Under the pieces are notes generated by a model. That model had not been told where the DNA came from and made no database searches. It was given only the letters and a program-made list of their open reading frames with translations. Source: Meghimatium bilineatum (taxonomy: Eukaryota > Mollusca > Gastropoda > Stylommatophora > Philomycidae). From it: a DNA stretch of 64,000 nucleotides. Location of the stretch: assembly GCA_034231615.1 (NCBI GenBank), contig CM067314.1, positions 10,941,890 to 11,005,889 on the forward strand. The letters run 5' to 3'. Of the stretch, positions 57,601-60,384 are shown in pieces (position 1 is the first letter of the stretch; the number at the start of each line of letters is the position of its first letter). Position numbers and translations under genes: made by a program.

Positions 57601-58006
57601 TATGGCATCATATCATATGCCTTTATAATTTATTTAATATATTCTGCTGCTAGCCTAGTTAGTAATTTTGTAAATAAAAGTCTGGAATAATCATGATTCA
57701 TTTAATTTATGATTATATTTAGGTCCTAAGTGAAGAATATGGCAGATAATTTGGTGTTTTGCAGTTTGCACAAAAGGATATAAATAAGATCTCAATTGCT
57801 CGCAAAGTGCAGGAATCGAAACTGACATACAAATGTTGCCATATGCCGGCATTCTCACACACGACAACAAACGTAGTACGCCGGTAGTAGGCTTAGTCAA
57901 GTCCATTTCGTATAGATCAAAATTATATTGCAAGATTAGTGTAATATTGATGTATTGCCAATTCTATACTGTAGACAAAAAAAGGTTTACCTATTTCTCC
58001 TGACAT
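18552..58006 (-). CDS. ATIC: ATIC, bifunctional purine biosynthesis enzyme (whole gene, 17 exons found)
   Basis: Cytosolic enzyme of the last two steps of de novo IMP synthesis: AICAR formyl transfer from 10-formyl-THF, then FAICAR ring closure. Seventeen exons were assembled from reverse-strand translation, with GT-AG borders and matching phases; they give 570 residues against 592 in human ATIC. The IMP cyclohydrolase part (about residues 1-199) shows [16 protein letters not shown] (K65), CNLYPF (Y103), QIDIGG (D124) and RAAAKNH (K136). The transformylase part shows [27 protein letters not shown] (K265-H266), YAKNGQ (N436), [19 protein letters not shown] and the terminal LRLFHH. Numbering runs one below human in the first half, and the catalytic residues known for the family are present. 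One exon of about 20 residues between GTVGQ and EERKDW was not found. Introns are 0.5-6.6 kb and full of repeats. Nothing suggests a pseudogene: no stop or frameshift in any exon. Identity is very secure; exact exon ends are read by eye. Confidence 0.97.
18762..19097. repeat. Minisatellite, 36 bp x 9, identical units
   Basis: Nine identical units start TTACTAATATCTGTTTACCA from 18762 with a period of 36, plus a partial one. It lies in the last ATIC intron, 90 bases from the terminal exon. The minus-strand ORF of repeated [12 protein letters not shown] is an artefact of a period divisible by three. Confidence 0.98.
19535..19640. repeat. 53 bp tandem duplication
   Basis: GATTCACACCAGCCATGTTG starts at 19535 and again at 19588, one base different over the unit. 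Confidence 0.9.
19990..20135 (+). mobile_element. M1 MITE, right-hand third
   Basis: GATCGATTTTATACGAATTT, ACAATTTTGCGTGCACCCTC, GGTAATGGCGGACAAGTGCG and TGCTGGTCAGCAAAGTGTTA: the M1 right end, ending in TTAA. Confidence 0.8.
20290..20415 (+). repeat. R1 fragment
   Basis: ATATCTCAGCCAAACTATAA, ATGACACAATGCATTCTGTT and CTCTGGATTACATCCTGCTA. Confidence 0.7.
20512..20607 (-). CDS. ATIC: ATIC coding exon 17 (penultimate)
   Basis: Phase-0 exon of 96 bases: [20 protein letters not shown] then [12 protein letters not shown] (residues 500-531 if the missing exon is not counted). It contains the conserved [14 protein letters not shown] block. Acceptor AATACAG, donor GTAAGT. Confidence 0.96.
20640..21365. 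other. ATIC intron sequence, nothing recognised
   Basis: Contains a short AT microsatellite at 20761-20774. I searched it for the missing ATIC exon and found no candidate. Confidence 0.5.
21370..21625 (+). repeat. R1 copy, long form
   Basis: Shares GGAACCAGTTCTCACGTAC, GGGAAAGTGGTAAAAACACT, CAGATGTGTCTGGCCATTGG, then TTCTCTGGACTACATCCTGC and AAGAGAGATTCAGCG with the copy at 1-183 and the R1 end module. Confidence 0.75.
21930..22240 (+). pseudogene. LINE ORF2 C-terminus with zinc finger
   Basis: The frame reads [19 protein letters not shown] residues, then [26 protein letters not shown], and [12 protein letters not shown] (stop) [14 protein letters not shown]. CPxC...H...H is the C2H2 finger that closes the RT proteins of this LINE group; the same finger end is seen at 60140-60200. 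Two in-frame stops; the upstream part is missing. Confidence 0.75.
22260..22980. other. ATIC intron sequence, nothing recognised
   Basis: AT-rich. An open frame at 22323-22607 has no family resemblance. No candidate for the missing ATIC exon. Confidence 0.45.
22985..23180 (+). repeat. R1 copy
   Basis: GTCAAAGTGACTATAGTCAT, TATCACAGGTCGAAAGGTGC, CATCTAAGCTGTAAACCATA and CATCCTGCTAATCTGCAGGA then GTTTGAGAACC. Confidence 0.8.
23780..24420 (-). pseudogene. LINE RT C-terminal half (RTE-like), degraded
   Basis: The minus strand gives [20 protein letters not shown], then [40 protein letters not shown] and [15 protein letters not shown] followed by a [11 protein letters not shown] block is standard for the region after the RT palm in RTE-type LINEs. 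Frameshifts and stops are present. Lies in ATIC intron 15/16. Confidence 0.7.
24430..25360. other. ATIC intron sequence, weak repeat only
   Basis: 24440-24620 resembles 33355-33560 (shared TGTGAGAAAGT, CATATA-TGGTGT blocks), a low-identity dispersed repeat. The minus ORF at 25106-25297 has no family I recognise. Confidence 0.4.
25368..25541. repeat. Minisatellite, 31 bp x 6
   Basis: Units start GAGTCAGTAACAATATTTTA at 25368, 25399, 25430, 25461, 25492 and 25523; the fifth is the most diverged. Ends 50 bases from ATIC exon 15. Confidence 0.95.
25592..25700 (-). CDS. ATIC: ATIC coding exon 15
   Basis: Residues 463-499: [20 protein letters not shown] then [16 protein letters not shown]. It ends in phase 0, donor GTTTGT. 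It lies 50 bases from a 31 bp minisatellite. The expected following exon could not be located. Confidence 0.95.
26317..26390 (-). CDS. ATIC: ATIC coding exon 14
   Basis: Residues 439-463: [20 protein letters not shown] then KANN and a split Trp (tg|g). Acceptor TTAAAAG, donor GTAAAA. Together with exon 15 it gives the family motif KAN-WWLR. Confidence 0.96.
26527..26978 (-). mobile_element. TTAA MITE M1, variant full copy
   Basis: Starts TTAACATTTGCCTGATCAGC, ends GTCAAGCAAAGTGTTTTT. Internal CCATTTTGAAATGACA and TATTTCTGAAGTATATTAG are shared with 8033-8195 rather than with the 51.7 kb copy, so there are two subfamilies. In ATIC intron 13, about 140 bases upstream of exon 14. Confidence 0.75.
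26970..27115 (-). repeat. R1 copy (form A)
   Basis: GCATTCATTCTCATACTCCC, TAGCAGGACAATGGCCCTAC and CAGTTTTATTTGCGGCAATG, directly after the M1 copy. Confidence 0.75.
27500..28725 (+). pseudogene. RTE-like LINE with internal deletions
   Basis: Endonuclease part: [20 protein letters not shown] followed by [10 protein letters not shown]; then [20 protein letters not shown] and [13 protein letters not shown] part from 28084: [33 protein letters not shown], then [20 protein letters not shown] (catalytic Asp). Between YEDLETA and the RT start about 200 residues are missing. After LENLNID it jumps with a frameshift to [20 protein letters not shown], so the YxDD motif is lost. Dead copy in ATIC intron 13, antisense to the gene. 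Confidence 0.88.
28735..28835 (+). repeat. Short dispersed element D1
   Basis: ACTAAGGTTTTCTGTTCCAT, GGGTGATTTGTC and CATTGGTGAGACCACAGACG recur at 60795-60890 and, inverted, at 32500-32580. Unknown type; 45 bases from ATIC exon 13. Confidence 0.75.
28879..28971 (-). CDS. ATIC: ATIC coding exon 13
   Basis: Phase-0 exon, residues 408-438: [20 protein letters not shown] then [11 protein letters not shown]. It contains the conserved Asn of the transformylase site (N436, equivalent to human N431). Acceptor AATTTTCAG, donor GTAATT. Confidence 0.97.
29144..29815 (+). pseudogene. Jockey-like LINE, RNase H to 3' end
   Basis: [20 protein letters not shown] (RNase H Glu), then in shifted frames the homologues of the blocks seen at 62410-63203: [12 protein letters not shown], ending with KETELQI-like residues and a tail of AAGAAGAAGAAT. 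Many frameshifts; 5'-truncated inside the RNase H domain. The left flank has GTGACATGATCAGATTTCAT twice (29083-29140). Confidence 0.8.
29816..31100. other. ATIC intron 12 sequence, nothing firm
   Basis: A run of 11 C followed by A sits at 30589-30607. Two minus ORFs (30297-30485, 30555-30764) have no recognisable family. The part 30780-31060 is A-rich with loose GAAAAGAAATTAAC repeats. Confidence 0.4.
31118..31246 (-). CDS. ATIC: ATIC coding exon 12
   Basis: Phase-0 exon, residues 365-407: [26 protein letters not shown], then [12 protein letters not shown]. It aligns with the E-RTLFGL-L-QKRN block. Acceptor TTTTAG, donor GTATGT. A LINE remnant lies 25 bases upstream in intron 11. Confidence 0.95.
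31272..31560 (-). pseudogene. LINE C-terminal fragment
   Basis: The minus strand reads [20 protein letters not shown], then [33 protein letters not shown] and LRLTAS. This is the GH.lRm...rG.qrk.W.dni....dR..W..l pattern of the far C-terminus of RTE-type LINEs. Ends next to ATIC exon 12. Confidence 0.7.
31985..32190. repeat. Minisatellite, 41 bp x 5
   Basis: Units begin TGACAGAAGTGTGGATCCTG at 32000, 32041, 32082, 32123 and 32164, with a few substitutions. Confidence 0.96.
32500..32580 (-). repeat. Short dispersed element D1, inverted
   Basis: TTGCGTCTGTGGGTCTCACC, AATGGCCCACCAGACAT and CACCCATGCAACGGTAAACC are the reverse complement of the copies at 28735 and 60795. Confidence 0.75.
32600..33780. 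other. ATIC intron 11 sequence, weak repeats
   Basis: 33200-33300 resembles 23390-23480 (GTCAGGAAAG, CTGCTCACAACTAAAG), and 33355-33560 resembles 24440-24620. Neither family is identified. No coding pattern. Confidence 0.4.
33786..34050 (+). mobile_element. tRNA-derived SINE S1
   Basis: GAGCCGCGTAGCGCACTGGA (A-box-like), GTGCTGGGTTCATTCCCCAG (B-box-like), body GGTACCGGATTAATCCGGGA then AGTAAAGACTGCGAGGGAGA, and tail GCTATGGGTTACTTTACTTT. Same family as 8415-8662. Confidence 0.88.
34300..34843 (+). mobile_element. TTAA MITE M1, rearranged copy
   Basis: AAAGTAATGTAAATCTAGGC, AAACATTCATTATGACATA, TAATGAGAGATAAGTATGCT and TTGCTGGTCAGTAAAATGTT, ending in TTAA. The left end is not found and foreign sequence interrupts the middle. 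Confidence 0.65.
34955..35205 (+). pseudogene. LINE 3' end with TTA-type tail
   Basis: [24 protein letters not shown] residues in two frames, then [20 protein letters not shown] followed by RRH. This fits the ...W.DNIkeW....l...a.dR..W LINE end. It finishes in TTATTATTATCATTATTATT, a triplet-tail signature. A second copy is at 46965-47205. Confidence 0.7.
35319..35494 (-). CDS. ATIC: ATIC coding exon 11
   Basis: The largest exon (176 bases), residues 306-364: [20 protein letters not shown], then [14 protein letters not shown] and [12 protein letters not shown]. All are hallmark transformylase-domain segments. Acceptor TTCTGCAG, donor GTGTGA. Confidence 0.97.
35705..35765. repeat. 27 bp duplication
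   Basis: CACAGCTTAGTCACATGTGT plus GGGAAGT occurs twice in direct tandem. Confidence 0.9.
35963..35982 (+). repeat. Poly-G run, 20 bases
   Basis: An uninterrupted 20-base G homopolymer 470 bases upstream of ATIC exon 11 in intron 10. It is C-rich on the transcribed RNA strand. Other long G/C runs are at 13213, 30589, 50261 and 57343. Confidence 0.95.
35985..36100 (-). repeat. R1 copy (form A)
   Basis: TTCTCAAACTTCCACTAGAC, AATGGTCCTACTAGATTTCC, TAGTCCAGAGAATGGAATTG; directly after the poly-G run. Confidence 0.75.
36205..36440 (-). repeat. R1 copy (form B)
   Basis: GCATTCATTCTCCTGTAGAT, TTAACAGGATGTAGTCCGGA, TTATGGCTTACAACTTGGCT, TTTTGGGTCACTGTTCCTAT, then GCTAATCTTTGCTCCCCGTT. About 100 bases from exon 10. 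Confidence 0.85.
36537..36641 (-). CDS. ATIC: ATIC coding exon 10
   Basis: Encodes residues 271-306, [20 protein letters not shown] then LAIAYARAR. It matches the AAVG-P-L-xDEAK block. The stretch read MVYDLYK in human is MVDDLHN here. Acceptor CTTTCAG, donor GTAAGA. Confidence 0.95.
36820..36922. repeat. 51 bp tandem duplication
   Basis: CATCAAAGAGTAGGAATGGC begins two consecutive copies that differ at one or two bases. Confidence 0.9.
37195..37470 (-). repeat. R1 copy, full length (form B)
   Basis: CTTCTTCTTCTACATTCGTT, CTCAAACTCCTGCAGATTAG, TGGTTTACAGCATTGCTGCG, TTCGGCCTACACATCCGACT, TTGCTATTCTTTGCTCCCCT, CAGGCCCCGGCAACACACGG. One of the best-preserved copies, about 275 bp, with GAA-type triplets at its sense 3' end. 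Confidence 0.9.
37705..37905 (+). pseudogene. LINE RT fragment (RTE-like)
   Basis: [20 protein letters not shown] then GSLINSNGD, one stop, and [20 protein letters not shown]. This is the EYLGS...I..R...A......l post-palm segment. It runs straight into a short R1 end (37906-37945, ATTTGCAGGAGTTTGAGAAT). Confidence 0.75.
38139..38264 (-). CDS. ATIC: ATIC coding exon 9
   Basis: Encodes residues 229-271: [20 protein letters not shown] then SFKHVSPAG. Lys265-His266 correspond to the transformylase catalytic pair. Acceptor TTTCTGCAG, donor GTATGT. Confidence 0.97.
38998..39154 (-). CDS. ATIC: ATIC coding exon 8
   Basis: Encodes residues 177-229, starting [17 protein letters not shown] and including [18 protein letters not shown], the start of the AICAR transformylase domain and a folate/AICAR-binding segment. 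Acceptor TTTATTACAG, donor GTTTGT. Intron 7 upstream is the longest (6.6 kb) and holds the tandem array. Confidence 0.97.
39555..39620 (-). repeat. tRNA-like SINE head
   Basis: The minus strand has GGGTGTCTGTGGTTAAACAG and GTCGCCGGTTTGAATTCTTC, with a good B box GGTTTGAATTC. No downstream body matched to other copies. Not a tRNA gene by eye. Confidence 0.4.
39866..39955. repeat. 45 bp tandem duplication
   Basis: ACACATGACGGCATAAATAG starts two identical adjacent units within the first H1 monomer. Confidence 0.92.
40255..40510 (-). repeat. R1 copy inside the H1 array (first)
   Basis: CTCAAGCTCCTGCAGATTAA, CAGGATGTAGCCTGGAGAAC, TTCTGGGTCACTTTGTGCCT. It shares private changes (GTAGCCTGGAGAAC, CTTTGTGCCTATATTGGA) with the copy at 41755-42030, so the two descend from one insertion copied with its flanks. 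Confidence 0.85.
41755..42030 (-). repeat. R1 copy inside the H1 array (second)
   Basis: CAACAGGATGGAGCCTGGAG, TTCTGGGTCACTTTGTACCT, TATTGGATGGGATAGCCAAT. Paralogue of the 40255 copy. Confidence 0.85.
43510..43805. repeat. Threefold 110-120 bp imperfect tandem repeat
   Basis: GCATAATCGCACGCACAG (43515), GCAATAATAGCGCGCACGG (43632) and GCAATAGCACGCACGGG (43745) each lead into CCCAG-CATTAG-GTCAC-TTAGATAAAA. It sits as an insertion in the H1 monomer that starts at 43298. Confidence 0.75.
44212..44420 (-). pseudogene. LINE C-terminal fragment with ATC-type tail
   Basis: CATCATCATCAGGTGCCATG followed by CCGGCTGGCGTAGGTGGTCA matches 47505-47560. The minus strand has the region of RGRQ..KILD-type residues seen at 47509-47709. 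Decayed; a LINE 3' end with GAT-type tail, inserted in the H1 array. Confidence 0.7.
44745..44815 (+). repeat. R1 fragment
   Basis: TTTCACAGCTTAGTAATGAT, CACATTCTGTTCTCTGGACT, ACATCCTGTTAATC. Confidence 0.65.
44900..45190 (+). pseudogene. Jockey-like LINE C-terminus, open 80-codon frame
   Basis: Frame ending at 45189 reads [20 protein letters not shown], then [37 protein letters not shown] and [12 protein letters not shown], stop. This is the HLHRIGIS....C.C.....E..LP.C......R...W post-RNase H tail. No stop or shift in this part, yet the upstream domains are absent: 5'-truncated. Confidence 0.8.
45755..45827 (-). CDS. ATIC: ATIC coding exon 7
   Basis: Encodes residues 152-176: [20 protein letters not shown] then LAVK. 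This is the variable linker of the cyclohydrolase domain; ETRK-LA-K matches the family pattern ETR..LALKAF across the junction to exon 8. Acceptor TTTCAACAG, donor GTGAGT. Confidence 0.93.
46150..46255 (+). repeat. R1 copy
   Basis: TTTTCTGGACTACATCCTGC, TGGAAATCTAGTAGGACCAT, TGTCCTGCTACAAGAGAGAT, CCAGTGGAAGTTTGAGAATG: the clean end module including both CCTGC motifs. Confidence 0.85.
46490..46710 (+). repeat. R1 copy (form B)
   Basis: TAGTAAGTGCTGACTAAGGA, GACTAAGGAGGTTTTGGGGG, AGTGATCCAGAAGCCATGGC, AGTCAGATGTGTCAGGCCAA and CTGCTAATCTGTATGAGTGT then GAGAACGAA. Confidence 0.85.
46965..47205 (+). pseudogene. LINE 3' end with TTA-type tail
   Basis: Frames give [20 protein letters not shown] then KKILDR, SPTNG and [20 protein letters not shown] residues, parallel to 34955-35205, finishing in CTTATTATTATTAT. 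Several frameshifts. Confidence 0.6.
47505..47715 (-). pseudogene. RTE-like LINE C-terminal fragment, ATC-type tail
   Basis: The minus strand reads [20 protein letters not shown] then [20 protein letters not shown] and DRELWRAMT, up to a GAT-triplet tail (CATCATCATCATCAGG on plus). Same family as 63740-64000 and 54110-54331. Confidence 0.85.
47789..47867 (-). CDS. ATIC: ATIC coding exon 6
   Basis: Encodes residues 126-152, [20 protein letters not shown] followed by PKDYH and a split Arg. It contains the RAAAKNH motif (K136) of the cyclohydrolase active site. Acceptor TTCTTCAG, donor GTCTGT. Confidence 0.95.
47963..48036 (+). repeat. Isolated H1 core
   Basis: GCTCAGTTCTGTAATCTCAA, ATCACCAAATTTGGTGTAAT and ACGAACGAGACTATAGACTC, then CATCATTGCA. 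It matches the array cores for about 72 bases and nothing beyond. The hairpin here is a perfect 14-base palindrome, CACCAAATTTGGTG. Confidence 0.9.
48198..49945. mobile_element. Large inverted-repeat (foldback) element
   Basis: Left arm 48198-48725 and right arm 49139-49945 are inverted, diverged copies: TTTCCCATCATGCT versus AGCATGATGGGAAA at the outer ends; GTTTATAATATTTAATAG versus ATTATTAAATATTATGAAC; CCTAACTTCAGT versus ACTGAAGTTAGG; TTTGTGTGTGTTTGTC versus its complement at 49317-49334. The centre is the 33 bp minisatellite. It lies in ATIC intron 5 and ends 55 bases from exon 5. Some arm reading frame is shared (FIS-VSEF-INNSI), but no family is recognised. Confidence 0.85.
48797..49130. 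repeat. Minisatellite, 33 bp x 10
   Basis: Units ACCCAGACAAAAATTATACA plus ACTTTCCTCTGGA; three are shortened by one base (span 327 = 10 x 33 - 3). The unit edge GGAACCCAGAC continues the arm sequence of the surrounding foldback element (TGCCAGAGGAAAT at 48725 is its inverted relative). Confidence 0.96.
50000..50088 (-). CDS. ATIC: ATIC coding exon 5
   Basis: Encodes residues 96-126: [16 protein letters not shown], then [11 protein letters not shown]. It carries active-site Tyr (Y103) and Asp (D124). Acceptor TTATTTTCAG, donor GTAAGT. The acceptor and the first dozen exon bases are repeated twice more just upstream, giving in-frame alternative 3' splice sites (separate entry). Confidence 0.96.
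50089..50190 (-). repeat. ATIC: Tandem copies of the exon 5 acceptor region
   Basis: Two further copies of a roughly 40-base block (polypyrimidine tract TTTATTTATTTTCAG plus ATTGTTGT) precede the exon 5 acceptor. AG dinucleotides in equivalent position would start the exon at 50127 or 50169, adding 39 or 81 bases. Both are multiples of three and stop-free. The distal copy has AAG instead of CAG. Whether either is used is unknown. Confidence 0.85.
50891..50957 (-). CDS. ATIC: ATIC coding exon 4
   Basis: A 67-base exon encoding [20 protein letters not shown] plus Ile and a split Lys codon (residues 74-96). It matches the ILAR segment after HPAVHGG. Acceptor TTTACAG, donor GTGAGT. It has no useful ORF of its own and was found by phase and homology between exons 3 and 5. 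Confidence 0.92.
51180..51275 (+). repeat. R1 fragment
   Basis: GGAAATCTAGTACTACCTTT, GTCCTGCTATAACAGAGTTC, CAGTGGAGTTTGAGAATGAA, then AGAAGAAGA. A second scrap (CGACTTTAGCATGGCTTTGA) follows at 51330-51375 in the other orientation. Confidence 0.7.
51737..52252 (+). mobile_element. TTAA MITE M1, best full-length copy
   Basis: Ends TTAACACTTTTCTGACC and GGTGAGCAAAGTGTTAA: inverted termini with TTAA on both sides. Internal TATGATAGATCAGAAAAATG, CATGAAATATCGGAGATTTC and TAATGGCGGATAAGTACGCT define the family. No coding capacity; 516 bp. In ATIC intron 3. Confidence 0.88.
52890..53030 (+). repeat. R1 fragment, diverged
   Basis: CCAGATGTGCCAGGCCGAAA, ATTCCATTCTCTGGACTACA, then AATATGCCGGAGAATGATAA. 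It lies 90 bases from exon 3. Confidence 0.65.
53120..53196 (-). CDS. ATIC: ATIC coding exon 3
   Basis: Encodes residues 48-74, [20 protein letters not shown], including the catalytic-site Lys of RVKT (K65). Acceptor TTGTTAG, donor GTAATT. The frame happens to stay open about 340 bases into intron 2, so a single-exon ORF view overextends it. Confidence 0.96.
53670..53965 (-). repeat. R1 copy (form B, internal duplication)
   Basis: CTTCAGTGTTAACTCTCAAA, CATGTGTTTCAGCTTGGCTG, then GGCTTCTGGGTCACTTTTGG and again CAGGGTCACTTTGACCCCAT, TCTTACGACATGCTTGGAAG. The GGGTCACTTT block occurs twice. Confidence 0.8.
54110..54331 (+). pseudogene. RTE-like LINE C-terminal fragment
   Basis: [20 protein letters not shown], then [20 protein letters not shown] and [16 protein letters not shown]. 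It parallels [19 protein letters not shown] at 47509-47709. Open through the fragment; upstream domains are absent. Confidence 0.75.
54605..54868 (+). repeat. R1 copy, full length (form B)
   Basis: TTGGCAGGGCCCGAAAGAGG, GAGCAAAGAATAGCAACACT, AAAGGTGACTAAGGAGGTTA, GTGACCCAAAGCCATGCTGA, GATGTGTCAGGCCAAAAGGT, CATCTTGCTAATCTGCACGA, then GTTTGAGAACGAACGCAGAA with GAAGAA. Best copy for the tail. Confidence 0.92.
54870..55020 (-). repeat. R1 copy (form B), tail-to-tail with the preceding
   Basis: ATCATGGTTTACAGTTTTAC, TATATAGGATGGGACAGCCA, AACCTCCTTAGTCACCTCTT, ACGACATGCATGGAAGGTAA. The end module is missing, as if it joined the previous copy at its GAA tail. Confidence 0.8.
55204..55330 (-). CDS. 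ATIC: ATIC coding exon 2
   Basis: Encodes residues 6-48, with [15 protein letters not shown] and [14 protein letters not shown], the N-terminal MGS-like fold of IMP cyclohydrolase. The acceptor follows a T-rich tract (TTTTTTTTCCAG) and the donor is GTACGC. The exon ends two bases into a Ser codon. Confidence 0.95.
55370..55530 (-). repeat. R1 copy (form A)
   Basis: CTTCTTTAGTGTTCATTCTC, AAACTTCCGCTAAATCCGTC, GGACAATGGTCCTATATTTC and TAGTCCAGAGAACAAAG. It starts 40 bases upstream of ATIC exon 2's acceptor. Confidence 0.75.
55919..56080 (-). pseudogene. TE protein fragment with WTCPxC motif
   Basis: The minus strand has [20 protein letters not shown] followed by [14 protein letters not shown]. 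Longest of the three relatives (6262-6352, 3600-3660). The frame continues upstream to 56149 without a recognised domain. Confidence 0.5.
56150..57985. other. ATIC intron 1, mostly unassigned
   Basis: Short 27/18 bp tandem units (ATACCAGAATTAAAG) lie at 56900-56970. CAGTGCTTCTAAACCACTGT at 57109 looks like one hAT-type terminus, without a partner. The minus ORF at 56176-56394 has no family I recognise. A run of 11 C is at 57342. Confidence 0.4.
57991..58006 (-). CDS. ATIC: ATIC coding exon 1 (start codon)
   Basis: Encodes MSGEI plus the first base of codon 6, followed by donor GTAAAC. The start is chosen because its phase (g|ct, Ala) joins exon 2 to give [13 protein letters not shown], which parallels the human N-terminus in length and sequence. 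The 16 coding bases are too short for ORF finding. The 5' UTR continues upstream by an unknown amount. Confidence 0.85.
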
Positions 58007-58160
58007 ACTGTTTGTATTCAGAGGGTAAAATGATTTACGAACGAAGTAGAAATTACTGAAAATTCAAAATTTCCAACACGTGGTTATATTAATAACCACT
58101 CTGCGTAGTCCGCGATGTTGTATCGCCTTTCAGTGTTGCCAACTATTTTTGTGAAAATGA
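58007..58160 (-). promoter_or_regulatory. ATIC 5' UTR / promoter-side flank
   Basis: This is the stretch immediately upstream of the ATIC start codon. A few CpGs cluster at 58103-58133 in otherwise AT-rich DNA. I recognise no TATA box or initiator, and the transcription start cannot be placed from sequence alone. Confidence 0.3.
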
Positions 58161-58640
58161 TTTACATGCATATGGAAAAACTTTTTTTAAAATGGCACTG
58201 ATCTTTTAAGCTAAAATGTTACAAGAGAGTGCAATATAACTCAATATTTCCAGTTAGTTTAAGAATTATCGTTATGAAAATTCTGTAAATTTAAAGTAAT
58301 TCAAAGCACTCTCGTTATCTGTATGTATTTCTGCAGAAATTATAGGCATATTTGCTCTTGCAACGTTGAATAATATTGAAACAAATTCCTATTCGCATCC
58401 TGTTCAATTTTTCATAAAACGCTAGTCTGTGGTTATAATAAAATTGACTATATATTTAACTACATTATCAACAAAAAATTTAACAAGATTAACTATACAA
58501 GATTAAATTATTTGTCCCCGTTAATTTAAATTAGACTAAATTAAATTAATTGAGACAAATTTAATTGAATAGTTAAATTCAATTAGTTAATTTTGACTAA
58601 ATTCCCTTTCCATTGTGATTAGTGATGAATAGATGAAGAT
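58160..58640. other. No recognisable feature
   Basis: AT-rich with TTAAATTAA-like repeats at 58500-58600. Upstream flank of ATIC. Confidence 0.4.
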
Positions 58641-58644
58641 CTTC

Positions 58645-58740
58645 TTCTTCTTCTTCAGCGTTCATTCTCAAACTCCCACTGGATTTCTCTTGTAACTGGA
58701 CAATGATCCTACAAGATTTCCAGTTGAATGTAGTCCAAGA
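58645..58740 (-). repeat. R1 end module
   Basis: TTCTTCTTCTTCAGCGTTCA, TTCTCAAACTCCCACTGGAT, TTTCTCTTGTAACTGGACAA, TACAAGATTTCCAGTTGAAT. A clean copy of the shared end, with triplet tail, and no A or B body. Confidence 0.85.
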
Positions 58741-58744
58741 TTCC

Positions 58745-60265
58745 CAGTCGTCTCGACTTTGTCTTGCCACTGGACCAAGATAAAACTCAGGAGAGAGAGT
58801 GTGGTTGACGATTAGCGAAACTCTTCCACACTATAAACCAACTTCAGCGCTAGTCATTTCTCAACCCATTTTCAGGAAAAGTCACAAGAGCAACATAGTG
58901 AACTCTTAGCAACATTTGTGGACTTAACTAAAGCATTCGATACCGTTAACAGAGAAGGACTGTGGAAGGTGCTTACAAAGTTCGGATGCCCCCCAAAACT
59001 TGTCACTGTGATACGACAATTTCATGACGGTATGATGGCTAGTGTTATCTGCGACGGAGGAGTATCTCCTGCATTCCCTGTCACAAATGGTGTAAAGCAG
59101 GGATGTGTGCTGGCCCCTACTCTTTTCAGCCTGTTATTTACAGCCATGTTAACGGAAACACACCATAGTAATGAAACAGCAGGCATAATGATCAATTACA
59201 GAACGGATGGTGGTCTTTTCAATTTACGTCGTCTAAAAGCAAACACGAAAACTAAATCTAGTACTGTTAGAGAATTACTTTATGCTGACGACTGTGCATT
59301 GTATGCTGACTCTGTCGTAAACATGCAGAGCACCATAGACCGCTTCTCAAAGGCCTGCAACAACTTTGGTATCACTATTAACACCAAAAAAACAGAAGTC
59401 ATGCACCAAGCAACATCAAATAGCCAACACACTGCTACTTCCATCATCGTCAATCAGGAAGAACTGCAGGTAGTCGACAATTTTACTTACCTTGGGAGCA
59501 CTCTCTCTCGCGATGTCAACATTGATGTGGAAATTAACAATAGACTGGCAAAAGCTAGTGCTGTATTTGGCAGATTACGCAAAAATGTATGGGACAGAAG
59601 AGGTATAAGAACAACCACCAAACTACAAGTATATCGTGCTGCTGTTATACCAACCTTACTATACGCCTGCGAAACGTGGACAGTGTATTCTAGACATGCA
59701 AGAAAGTTAAATCATTTCCATCTTACCTGCCTACGTAAATTACTAAACATCCATTGGTGGGACAAAGTACCAGACTACGAGGTCTTGGAAAAATCAACCT
59801 CAATAAGCATCCACACAATACTTATGAAGGCGCAGGCACGCTGGGCAGGCCATCTTGTGCGTATGGAGAACTCTCGTTTGCCAAAACAAATATATTATGG
59901 AGAACTCAAGGCAGAATTTCGAAAAGCTGGTGGACAGAAAAAGCGTTTCAAAGACACGCTCAAGTCATCCTTGAAACATCTTAACATTGACGTAGGCGCT
60001 TGGGAGAGCCTCGCTCAGGATAGAACAGCATGGCGTTACAGCATTAGAACGGGAGCACTAGCGGCAGAAGAATTCAGACAAGAAACTGCAAGACAGAAGC
60101 GGACACGTAGAAAAGAAAAAACATCTCAACCTCACACAGATACCTTCTATTGTTGTCAATTCTGTAAAAGAACATTTTGTGCGCGCATTGGACTTGCAGT
60201 CATTTAAAAACGCACTATTAACTTTATTATTTTATTATTTATTGTTATTATTATTATGGTTGAGT
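58745..60265 (+). mobile_element. LINE, 5'-truncated, with long open RT frame
   Basis: Open from about 58838 to 60207: TFVDLTKAFDTVNREGLWKV (motif A Asp), TNGVKQGCVLAPTLFS (motif B), LLYADDCALYADSV (catalytic YADD), NTKKTEVMHQ, VDNFTYLGSTLSRDVNID, LLYACETWTVYSRHARKLNH, RWAGHLVRMENSRLPKQIYY, KRFKDTLKSSLKHLNIDVGA, CCQFCKRTFCARIGL. The C2H2 finger breaks right after IGL, where a frame one base over continues with SH-type residues and KTH. A 3' region with TTATTATTATTATGG and a CGACGGACGAACATC end follows. Endonuclease and the N-terminal RT are missing, so it cannot move alone. GTG at 58918 is not a real start. Confidence 0.92.
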
Positions 60266-60299
60266 TTTTGGTTATCGTCGATCACGACGGACGAACATC

Positions 60300-60380
60300 A
60301 TCATCAGTCCAGAGAATGGAAATGCGTTGTGTTGCCGTTTTATTTGCGACAATGGCCCAACACATCCGTCTTCGGCGGTA
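60300..60380 (-). repeat. R1 fragment (form A)
   Basis: CAGTCCAGAGAATGGAAATG, CGTTGTGTTGCCGTTTTATT, TGCGACAATGGCCCAACACA, TCCGTCTTCGGCGG; abuts the LINE 3' end. Confidence 0.8.
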
Positions 60381-60384
60381 GATG

